DNA of 44,291 nt, taken from an uncultured Pelagibacteraceae bacterium (lineage in GTDB: Bacteria; Pseudomonadota; Alphaproteobacteria; Pelagibacterales; Pelagibacteraceae). Shown here piece by piece: positions 26,696-33,382 of this stretch. Each line of letters opens with the position of its first letter. Positions within the stretch are counted from its first letter, which is position 1. Both the position numbers and the translations under genes were made by a program. The notes below the pieces were generated by a model that worked only from the letters and a program-made list of their open reading frames with translations, was not told the origin of the DNA and made no database searches. Location of the stretch: NCBI GenBank assembly GCA_902571095.1, contig CACGAV010000009.1, positions 1 to 44,291 of the forward strand, in the 5' to 3' direction.

Positions 26696-27688
26696 ATGGA
26701 AGAAATTATTAAAAAGCTCAAAAATAAACAAAACTTAAATTTTGAAGAAAGTAAATCTATTTTTGAAAAAATGATGTCGGGTAAAGTTAATGAAGAACAA
26801 ATTCAAGATTTTTTAATCTTTTCTTCAGCAAAAGGTGAAACTTCAGATGAAATTGCTGGTGGAGTTTATATTTTGCGAGATAAAGCAACTAAAGTAAATA
26901 CGCCAGATGGAACAATAGATACTTGCGGTACAGGTGGAGATGGAAAAAATACCTTAAATATTTCTACTGCTGCAGCGCTATTGCTGTCTAGTTTTGGAGT
27001 AAAAGTAGCAAAACACGGTAATAAATCTGTTTCTTCAAAATGTGGGTCTGCTGATGTATTAGAAAAATTAAATATAAGTATTTCTCTAGGTCCTAAAGAA
27101 GTGGAGGCTAGTATTAACAATAACAACTTTGGATTTATGTTTGCTCCAAGTTATCATTCTGCAATGAAATATGTTGGGCCAGTTAGAAAAAAAATTGGGA
27201 AAAGAACAATATTTAATTTAATCGGGCCTTTAAGTAGTCCGGCAAAAGTGAAAAGACAAGTTGTTGGGGTTTTCGATAAAAAATTACTTAAAATTTTTGC
27301 TGAAGCACTTAAAAATTTAAATTTAAAAAAAGCATTAATTGTAAATAGTGAAGACGGACTTGATGAAATTTCTCCATACGCAAATACGAATATTGTCGAA
27401 CTTAATGATGGAAAAATTAAAGAAACTTTTTTGAATCCAAAAGATTTAGGTATTGAAGCCGCTAGTTTTAATAATATTGTTGGAAAAGACCCTGAATATA
27501 ATGCAGAAAAAATGAGAGAAATATTTCAAGGAAAAGACAATGATTTTTCGATTGCTGTATGTTTAAATGCTGCTGCAGGTTTGCTTATAGCAGAAAAATC
27601 AAATTCTTTTAAAGACGGGTACGAAGAATTGAGAAAGCATATTCTTTCTGGAAAAGTTATAAATCATATAACAAAATTAGAAAAATGA
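26696..27688 (+). CDS. trpD: Anthranilate phosphoribosyltransferase
   Basis: This 330-residue enzyme attaches phosphoribose from PRPP to anthranilate. The PRPP-binding DTCGTGGDGKNTLNIS segment (about 76-91), the KHGNKSVSSKCGSADVLE segment and FMFAPSYHSAMK are textbook family motifs. VGPVRKKIGKRTIFNLIGPL follows. Length is normal. It starts one base after the trpG stop, and its own stop overlaps trpC by four bases (ATGA), so the trp genes are translationally coupled. Confidence 0.97.
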   Translation: MEEIIKKLKNKQNLNFEESKSIFEKMMSGKVNEEQIQDFLIFSSAKGETSDEIAGGVYILRDKATKVNTPDGTIDTCGTGGDGKNTLNISTAAALLLSSFGVKVAKHGNKSVSSKCGSADVLEKLNISISLGPKEVEASINNNNFGFMFAPSYHSAMKYVGPVRKKIGKRTIFNLIGPLSSPAKVKRQVVGVFDKKLLKIFAEALKNLNLKKALIVNSEDGLDEISPYANTNIVELNDGKIKETFLNPKDLGIEAASFNNIVGKDPEYNAEKMREIFQGKDNDFSIAVCLNAAAGLLIAEKSNSFKDGYEELRKHILSGKVINHITKLEK

Positions 27689-28479
27689 GCTTAGAAAAAA
27701 TTCTTGCTAAACAATTATCTCGTGTAAACAAACTAAAGCTTGTTTACCCTGTAGATTCTCTAAAAGAAAGGATTAAATCATATAATAATTTTATTAATTT
27801 TAAAGAAAAACTAATTAAGGAAAAAAATAAAGTTTCTGTTATAGCAGAAATGAAAAAAGCAAGTCCTTCAGCTGGAACTATAATTAAAAATTACAAACCC
27901 ATAGAAATTGCAGAAAATTATTATAATAATGGCGCATCTTGTTTATCAATACTTACAGAAGAAGAGTATTTTCAAGGAAAATTGGAACATATTGATGAGG
28001 TTAAAAAAAAGGTCAAACTTCCAGTTTTGATGAAAGATTTTTTTACTGACGATTACCAGGTATATTTATCAAAAGCTTGTGGTGCCGACTGTATCTTAAT
28101 AATTTTATCTGCTGTTAATGATTCTCTTGCCGATAAAATATATCAAAAGGCAAATGAACTTAGTTTAACAACATTGGTTGAAGTACATAATGAAGATGAA
28201 GCCAAAAAGGCATTAAAATATAAAGAAGCAATTATAGGAATAAATAATAGAAATTTATCTACTTTGAAAACTGACATTGTAACAACATATAAACTCTACG
28301 AAATTTTAGCCGTTCATAAACAACCAATTGTGTGTGAAAGTGGGTTAAAATCTGAAAGAGAGGTAGAGGAAATAGTAAAAAAAACAAAGATAAATAATTT
28401 TCTTATAGGTGAATCACTTCTTAAAGACTTAGACAAAAACTCAACACTTTTAAAAAAAATCACTCAAATAAGTACATAA
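27685..28479 (+). CDS. trpC: Indole-3-glycerol phosphate synthase
   Basis: This 264-residue TIM-barrel enzyme closes the indole ring from carboxyphenylamino-deoxyribulose phosphate. Motifs are SVIAEMKKASPSAG with the catalytic lysine, LTEEEYFQGKLEHI (family SVLTDxxFFxG), PVLMKDFFTDDYQVY, TLVEVHNEDE, IGINNRNLSTLKTD and CESGLKSE. It is monofunctional; no TrpF domain is attached. trpF, trpB and trpA are not in this window. The gene ends 69 bases before the lexA start that I favour. Confidence 0.97.
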   Translation: MSLEKILAKQLSRVNKLKLVYPVDSLKERIKSYNNFINFKEKLIKEKNKVSVIAEMKKASPSAGTIIKNYKPIEIAENYYNNGASCLSILTEEEYFQGKLEHIDEVKKKVKLPVLMKDFFTDDYQVYLSKACGADCILIILSAVNDSLADKIYQKANELSLTTLVEVHNEDEAKKALKYKEAIIGINNRNLSTLKTDIVTTYKLYEILAVHKQPIVCESGLKSEREVEEIVKKTKINNFLIGESLLKDLDKNSTLLKKITQIST

Positions 28480-28497
28480 AATAAGGATAATTTAACA

Positions 28498-28526
28498 TTG
28501 ATATTAAAGTAGAACTTTTGTAGAAC
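28498..28526 (+). promoter_or_regulatory. lexA promoter with embedded SOS box
   Basis: A -35-like TTGATA (28498-28503), a 17-base spacer and a -10-like TAGAAC (28521-28526) form a plausible housekeeping promoter. The 15-mer GAACTTTTGTAGAAC at 28512-28526 is a perfect match to the alphaproteobacterial LexA box GAAC-N7-GAAC, and its second half is part of the -10 element. LexA bound here would cover the promoter, so lexA represses itself. A second match lies before umuDC. Confidence 0.88.
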
Positions 28527-28548
28527 AGAAATGTACAGGATTTGTTCT

Positions 28549-29223
28549 ATGCTTACAAAAAAACAAAAAAACTTATTGTTATTTATTAATAAAAAAATAA
28601 GATCTTCAGGTGTTTCCCCCTCGTACGAGGAAATGAAAAATTCACTCAACCTTAAGTCGAAATCTGGAATTCATCGCTTAATATCTGCATTAGAAGAAAG
28701 AGGTTTTATTAAAAGACTTGCTCATAAGGCAAGAGCACTTGAAGTGGTAAAGTTGCCAGAAAATGCTAGTGCACACGATTTATTTAACAGTTTTACACCA
28801 AGTGTTATAAAAGGTGGTTTAGATAAAAGCTCAAGTCAGTCTAGCAAAGTTTCAATTCTTGGATCTATAGCGGCAGGAACCCCTATAGAAGCAATTCAAC
28901 AAGAAGTTGATAAAATCAACTTACCTGCTGATTTTAATAAAAACGACGATCATTTTGGATTAAGAGTAAAAGGTGACTCTATGATCGAAGCAGGCATTAA
29001 TGATGGGGACACGGTTATAATTAAAAAAAGTTCTAATGCTGACAATGGACAAATAGCCGTAGTTTTGATCGATAATGAAGAGGCAACTCTAAAAAGAATT
29101 AGAAAAAAAGGAAATACCATTGCTCTAGAAAGTGCTAATAAGAAATACGATACTAAAATATACGCAGCGAAAAGAATTAAGATTCAAGGAAAATTAGTTT
29201 CTTTATATAGAAACTTCAATTAA
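28549..29223 (+). CDS. lexA: LexA repressor
   Basis: This 224-residue protein represses the SOS regulon and cuts itself when RecA is activated by damaged DNA. I choose the ATG at 28549 (MLTKKQKNLL), where alphaproteobacterial LexA proteins start; the ATG at 28531 would add six residues and lies too near the transcript start. The winged-helix DNA reader spans about 1-70 (SKSGIHRLISALEERGFI). The cleavage bond is A109-G110 (SIAAGTP), the catalytic serine is S144 (KGDSM) and the lysine is K182 (ATLKR). It follows trpC and is likely transcribed from its own SOS-controlled promoter plus read-through. gltX follows after 19 bases. Confidence 0.97.
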   Translation: MLTKKQKNLLLFINKKIRSSGVSPSYEEMKNSLNLKSKSGIHRLISALEERGFIKRLAHKARALEVVKLPENASAHDLFNSFTPSVIKGGLDKSSSQSSKVSILGSIAAGTPIEAIQQEVDKINLPADFNKNDDHFGLRVKGDSMIEAGINDGDTVIIKKSSNADNGQIAVVLIDNEEATLKRIRKKGNTIALESANKKYDTKIYAAKRIKIQGKLVSLYRNFN

Positions 29224-29242
29224 AATAGTTTAATTTCAACTC

Positions 29243-30634
29243 ATGGCTTTTATTTGTAGGTTTGCGCCCTCACCCACAGGACCATTACACATTGGCGGTG
29301 TTAGAACAGCTTTGTTTAATTGGTTATTGGCAAAAAAAAATAAAGGAAAATTTTATCTTAGAATAGAAGATACGGATAAAGAAAGATCTAAAGATGAGTT
29401 TAAAAAGCAAATAATTGAATCTCTATCATGGGTTGGGGTTAATCATGATGATAAAGAAATTATTCAGTCAAAAAATATTGATAAACATAAAGAGATCGCT
29501 GAAGAGCTTTTAAAAAAAGGATTTGCATATAAATGTTATTGCTCTGAGGAAGAAATTAAAGAACAAAAAGAAAAATGTAAGAAACAAGGTATCCCTTATG
29601 TTTACAATAGAAAATGGAGAGATTCAAAAAATCTTCAGGTTCCAAAAAATGTAAAGCCAGTCATAAGGTTTAAAAGTAAAATTTCAGGAAATACTGTTAT
29701 TAAGGATTTGGTTCAGGGAGATATTAATATTTCTAATTCAATTATTGAAGATTTTGTTATATTAAGACAAGATGGTTCGCCAACCTATCAACTATCTGCA
29801 ACTGTAGACGATCATTCAATGAAAGTTTCACATGTAATAAGGGGTGATGATCATAAAATTAATACATTCAAACAAAAGCAAATTTATGAGGCAATGAACT
29901 GGAATGTTCCTCAATTTGCACACATACCTTTAATACACAGTGAAAAAGGATCTAAGCTTTCTAAAAGAGATAAATCTTCGACAATTGATGATTACGTTAA
30001 AATCGGAATTTTACCAGATGCACTTCGAAATTATTTGCTACGATTAGGTTGGGCATATAAAGATAAGGAAATCTTTTCTTTAGATGAAAGTATTAATCTT
30101 TTTGATTTAAAAGGTGTGGGAAAATCTCCATCAAAACTTGACATGTCTAGAATACTCTCTCTGAATGAACATTATATTAAAAATATAGATGAAAAAATTC
30201 TTTTTGAATTTTTAAAAAATTATGCTCAAAATTACAAAAAATCTATTAACCCATCCAAAGAAAGCGCAATTATAAAATCTTTAAACTTCTTGAAAAATAA
30301 AGCAAAAACACTTGATGATATCTATCAAAATTCCCAATATATACTCAATGATGAGGTAAAAATTACTCCAGAAGATATTAAACTTTTAGATACAAATTCT
30401 AAGAAAATTATAAGTGAGTTTGTTGAAGAATTTAAAAATATGAAATCTCCAAATAAAGAAAGTCTTGAAAGATTAGTTAATGACCTAATTAATAAACACA
30501 AAACTAACTTCAAAGGAGTTGGACAACCATTAAGAATTGCTTTAGTAGGTTCTAGATTTGGTCCTGGAATTTATAACATTGTCCTCTCGCTCACAAAAGA
30601 TGAGGTAGTAAAAAGAATTTCTAAAATTAACTAA
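29243..30634 (+). CDS. gltX: Glutamyl-tRNA synthetase
   Basis: This 463-residue class I synthetase charges tRNA with glutamate. The HIGH motif appears as FAPSPTGPLHIGG (7-19), and the KMSKS motif as GSKLSKRDKSST (about 235-246). The RIEDTDKERS segment and the GDDHKINTFKQ segment are also typical. The all-helical anticodon-binding domain occupies the last third, ending in RFGPGIYNIV. Only 19 bases separate it from lexA, so it may be partly induced with SOS. lexA followed by gltX, with or without comEC between, is a known alphaproteobacterial arrangement. Whether the genome has GlnRS or uses transamidation cannot be told from here. Confidence 0.96.
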   Translation: MAFICRFAPSPTGPLHIGGVRTALFNWLLAKKNKGKFYLRIEDTDKERSKDEFKKQIIESLSWVGVNHDDKEIIQSKNIDKHKEIAEELLKKGFAYKCYCSEEEIKEQKEKCKKQGIPYVYNRKWRDSKNLQVPKNVKPVIRFKSKISGNTVIKDLVQGDINISNSIIEDFVILRQDGSPTYQLSATVDDHSMKVSHVIRGDDHKINTFKQKQIYEAMNWNVPQFAHIPLIHSEKGSKLSKRDKSSTIDDYVKIGILPDALRNYLLRLGWAYKDKEIFSLDESINLFDLKGVGKSPSKLDMSRILSLNEHYIKNIDEKILFEFLKNYAQNYKKSINPSKESAIIKSLNFLKNKAKTLDDIYQNSQYILNDEVKITPEDIKLLDTNSKKIISEFVEEFKNMKSPNKESLERLVNDLINKHKTNFKGVGQPLRIALVGSRFGPGIYNIVLSLTKDEVVKRISKIN

Positions 30635-30653
30635 GTTCTTTTACCAATTAAAC

Positions 30654-30698
30654 TTGACGATCTTCTATCTTACCTTTATAAAAGAACAAATCAAGAAC
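30654..30698 (+). promoter_or_regulatory. umuDC promoter and SOS box
   Basis: TTGACG (30654-30659), a 17-base spacer and TATAAA (30677-30682) make one of the best housekeeping promoters in the window. The 15-mer GAACAAATCAAGAAC at 30684-30698 fits GAAC-N7-GAAC exactly, as at lexA. It begins one base after the -10 and covers the expected transcript start near 30689. The leader would be only about 14 bases before the ATG at 30703. LexA repression by occlusion of the start site is the natural reading. Confidence 0.9.
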
Positions 30699-30702
30699 AT
30701 TT

Positions 30703-31086
30703 ATGAAGCTTAAGTTACCATTTTATATTCACAAAGTTGGCGCTGGCTTCCCTTCGCCTGCTACCGATTATATCGAGGACGATGTAGATTTAAACACGCA
30801 TTTAATAAAAAATGCACCGGCAACATTTATAATAAGAGTACAAGGTAAATCTATGTCCAATGTTGGAATCTACGACGGAGATCTGTTAATCGTTGACAGA
30901 AGTATTAATCCAAAAAGTTCATCAACAGTAATAGCAAATGTAAATGAAGAATTAGTAGTAAAAACTTTCATAAAAGGAAAAAATAATAATTACCTGACCT
31001 CTGGTCCTAATAAAATTGAATTAAGTGAAAATCCTAACGTAATAATTTGGGGAGTAGTTACTTATGTCATCCATAAATTACAATAA
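30703..31086 (+). CDS. umuD: UmuD-like self-cleaving polymerase V subunit
   Basis: This 127-residue S24-family protein becomes active for error-prone repair after RecA-stimulated self-cleavage. The alignment to E. coli UmuD is clear from GFPSPATDYIEDDVDLN onward. The catalytic serine is S50 (QGKSM) and the lysine K87 (LVVKTF), each ten positions earlier than E. coli S60 and K97. The cut site would be A14-G15, where E. coli has Cys-Gly. The removable N-terminal arm is therefore only about 14 residues, against 24. It overlaps umuC by 23 bases and is preceded by a promoter with an SOS box. Confidence 0.93.
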   Translation: MKLKLPFYIHKVGAGFPSPATDYIEDDVDLNTHLIKNAPATFIIRVQGKSMSNVGIYDGDLLIVDRSINPKSSSTVIANVNEELVVKTFIKGKNNNYLTSGPNKIELSENPNVIIWGVVTYVIHKLQ

Positions 31087-32344
31087 AAAAAAAATTGCTC
31101 TTGTAGACTGCAATTCTTTCTATGTTTCTTGTGAAAGATTATTTAATCCAAAAATACAGCACAAGCCGGTTGTAGTTTTATCAAACAATGACGGATGTGT
31201 AATTTCCAGATCCAATGAAGCAAAAACATTAGGAATAAAAATGGGAGAACCATATTTTAAAGTGAAAGAATTAATAAAAAAAAATAATGTTCAAATTTTT
31301 TCATCAAATTATGCCCTGTACGGCGACTTATCTAGAAGAGTAATGAGAGTTTTAAAAACTTTTTCAATAAATGTCGAAATTTACTCTATTGATGAAGCGT
31401 TTATAGATTTATCTTTTTTAAAAGAAGAGGATGTTGAAAACTATGGGAAAGAGATAAGAAAAAAAGTTTTGAAATGGACAGGAATACCTACAAGTGTTGG
31501 GATTTCAACAACAAAAACCCTTAGTAAAGTGGCAAATCATATTGCTAAAAGAGAGAAAACAGGCGTTATGTACTTAAACAAAAACATTGATGAAAGGTTA
31601 AAAAAATTTCCTATTCAAGATGTTTGGGGTGTGGGTAGACAATTGTCTAAGCTATATATTAAAAATGGTATACAAAATGCCTATCAATTAAAATCTGTTT
31701 CTAATACGTGGGTAAAAAAAAGTACAAATGTTCTCGGTTCAAGAACAGCAATGGAATTACGCGGTATAACTTGTATTCGACTAGAACTTCATGAAGAGAA
31801 AAGAAAAAATTGTTGTGTATCAAGATCTTTTGGAAAAAGAATAACGGACTTACAAAAATTAGAAGAAGCTGTATCAACTTACTGTTTAAACGCTGCTGAA
31901 AAAATAAGGGGCGATGATCAAATATGTAGAGGGTTAACGGTATTTATTAGAACTAGCCCGTTTAATAAAAATAGAAAATATTACTCAAATTCACAAACTA
32001 TTGAGCTGCCGATTGCTACAAATGATAGTATTGAACTTGTTAAATACGCAAGAAAGATTTTAAAAACCATGTATAAGCCCGGATATCAGTATCAAAAAGC
32101 TGGAATTATTTTATCTAAACTAAAAGATGCAGATAAAAATGAGACAAACCTATTAACACCACTTATGGATGATAGATCTAAAACGTTAATGAAGGCCATT
32201 GATTATACAAATAATAAATATGGCAGACATGCAATTACAGTAGCTAGTGCGGGAATACACAAAGGCTGGAAGATGAGAAGAGAACATTCTTCAAAAATAG
32301 ATACTGCTTCTTTTAATTATTTACCTAAAGTAAGTGCGTCATAA
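31064..32344 (+). CDS. umuC: Y-family DNA polymerase V catalytic subunit
   Basis: This 426-residue translesion polymerase copies damaged templates. Catalytic acidic residues lie in IALVDCNSFYVSCERLF (first Asp) and SIDEAFIDLS (Asp-Glu). VVVLSNNDGCVISRSNEAK is the UmuC-specific form of the finger region. The helix-hairpin-helix region is near VWGVGRQLSKLYIKNGI, and the little-finger domain covers about 240-350. The C-terminal tail matches UmuC (ASAGIHKGWKMRREHSS). The segment where E. coli has the clamp-binding QLNLF reads ETNLLTPLMDD and is weak. The start at 31064, inside umuD, is the only ATG upstream of the first catalytic Asp. Confidence 0.95.
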   Translation: MSSINYNKKKIALVDCNSFYVSCERLFNPKIQHKPVVVLSNNDGCVISRSNEAKTLGIKMGEPYFKVKELIKKNNVQIFSSNYALYGDLSRRVMRVLKTFSINVEIYSIDEAFIDLSFLKEEDVENYGKEIRKKVLKWTGIPTSVGISTTKTLSKVANHIAKREKTGVMYLNKNIDERLKKFPIQDVWGVGRQLSKLYIKNGIQNAYQLKSVSNTWVKKSTNVLGSRTAMELRGITCIRLELHEEKRKNCCVSRSFGKRITDLQKLEEAVSTYCLNAAEKIRGDDQICRGLTVFIRTSPFNKNRKYYSNSQTIELPIATNDSIELVKYARKILKTMYKPGYQYQKAGIILSKLKDADKNETNLLTPLMDDRSKTLMKAIDYTNNKYGRHAITVASAGIHKGWKMRREHSSKIDTASFNYLPKVSAS

Positions 32345-32360
32345 ATATAATAAATCTCGG

Positions 32361-32390
32361 TTGAAAAAAGGGTAAAGAATTGTTTATAAA
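32361..32390 (+). promoter_or_regulatory. Candidate sigma-70 promoter for the ATP-grasp gene
   Basis: TTGAAA (32361-32366), an 18-base spacer and TATAAA (32385-32390) lie in the 51-base gap after umuC. The expected transcript start, about seven bases past the -10, falls on the ATG at 32396. No Shine-Dalgarno sequence is present between the two. The gene is therefore probably expressed as a leaderless message, separately from umuDC. Spacing is by inspection only. Confidence 0.6.
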
Positions 32391-32395
32391 AACCA

Positions 32396-33316
32396 ATGGA
32401 TAAAAATATTTATGTGATACATGAAAATGATGAGTGGCTTATTCCGTTAAGGGAAAGTTTTAAGAAGATTAAAGCTCCATTCAAAGAGTGGCATATGGAT
32501 AAGGAGAGCTTCGATTTTAAAAAAACACCGCCTAATGGAATTTTTTACAACAGAATGAGTGCGAGTGCACATTCGCGGGGTCACAGATACGCTCCAGAAA
32601 ATACAAAAGACGTACTTGGTTGGTTAGAAAAAGATAAAAAAAGAGTTGTAAACAATTCTAGAGCTTTAGAATTAGAGATAAGTAAACAAAAACAATATGA
32701 GGAATTAAAAAAATTCAATATAAATTTTCCAGAAACTTATTACGCTAAAAACAAAAATGAGATCCTAGAAAAATCAAAAAATTTTAAAAAACCATTTATT
32801 ACAAAACATAATAGAGGCGGAAGAGGTCTAGGAGTAAAATATTTTAAAAATACAGGTGAACTTGAAAAATATATTAATGGAGATTTTGAAGACTCAATTG
32901 ATGGAATTACTTTGTTACAAGAATATGTGGTGTCTGATCCGAAAATAATTACAAGAGTGGAGTTTGTAAATGGAAAGTTTTTATATGCTGTACAAGTTGA
33001 TGCTAGTGATGGTTTTGAACTATGTCCTGCTGATGCCTGTAATGTTGAAGAAAAGTTTTGTCCAACAAATCCTGATGGAAATAAATTTATGATAGTAAAA
33101 GATTATAAAAATCTAGAACTTAAAAAATACCAAGATTTACTTAAATCAAATGGTATTGAAATAGCAGGTATTGAATATATTAAAGGTAATGATGGAAAAC
33201 ATTATACTTATGATATCAATACAAACACAAATTATAATTCAATTGCAGAGAGAAAAAGTAATTTAAAAGGAATGGATTCTATTGCATCATTTCTTTATAA
33301 TGAATTAAGAAAATAA
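32396..33316 (+). CDS. ATP-grasp ligase-like protein, RimK-related, function unknown
   Basis: This 306-residue cytoplasmic protein has the RimK/glutathione-synthetase type ATP-grasp fold. An N-terminal pre-ATP-grasp part (about 1-100) opens with IYVIHENDEW. The nucleotide-binding glycine-rich loop is FITKHNRGGRGLGVKYF (about 134-150). The adenine-binding and metal-binding region follows, with LLQEYV, ITRVEFVNGKFLYAVQVD and, near the end, YDINTNTNYNSIAE in place of the usual E-x-N metal motif. Such enzymes join a carboxylate to an amine using ATP, but the substrates are unknown here. It stands alone between umuC and a TPP riboswitch, with its own promoter and no evident pathway partner. Confidence 0.85.
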   Translation: MDKNIYVIHENDEWLIPLRESFKKIKAPFKEWHMDKESFDFKKTPPNGIFYNRMSASAHSRGHRYAPENTKDVLGWLEKDKKRVVNNSRALELEISKQKQYEELKKFNINFPETYYAKNKNEILEKSKNFKKPFITKHNRGGRGLGVKYFKNTGELEKYINGDFEDSIDGITLLQEYVVSDPKIITRVEFVNGKFLYAVQVDASDGFELCPADACNVEEKFCPTNPDGNKFMIVKDYKNLELKKYQDLLKSNGIEIAGIEYIKGNDGKHYTYDINTNTNYNSIAERKSNLKGMDSIASFLYNELRK

Positions 33317-33320
33317 TTTA

Positions 33321-33380
33321 AGGGGTGTCTATCAAGACTGAGATTATACCCTAGAACCTGACCGGTAATTCAGTAAGGGA
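33321..33380 (+). promoter_or_regulatory. TPP riboswitch (THI element), compact form
   Basis: The hallmark THI-box elements are in order. GGGT (33323-33326) pairs with ACCC (33348-33351). A three-pair hairpin GTC/GAC (33327-33329 with 33336-33338) closes a six-base loop. CTGAGA is at 33338-33343, CCTGA at 33357-33361, and the 3' arm GTAAGGGA at 33373-33380. It senses thiamine pyrophosphate. At about 60 bases it is short; the outer P1 stem is not obvious and the P4/P5 arm is trimmed. The AGGGA of the 3' arm is the only candidate ribosome site and lies two bases before the ATG at 33383. Ligand binding would thus block translation directly. Confidence 0.92.
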
Positions 33381-33382
33381 AT

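Noticed and set aside
28531-28548. Upstream ATG as lexA start
   Set aside because: It lies almost at the expected transcript start, and family alignment puts the first residue at the ATG at 28549.
28480-28548. Possible trp attenuator or small gene between trpC and lexA
   Set aside because: The stretch contains the lexA promoter and SOS box; no Trp-codon leader peptide or paired hairpins are visible.
31085-31094. Run of ten A near the start of umuC, considered as a slippage or phase-variation switch
   Set aside because: Such runs are expected at this AT content, and the umuD stop overlaps its first bases, so no fusion product would result. There is no evidence of programmed use.
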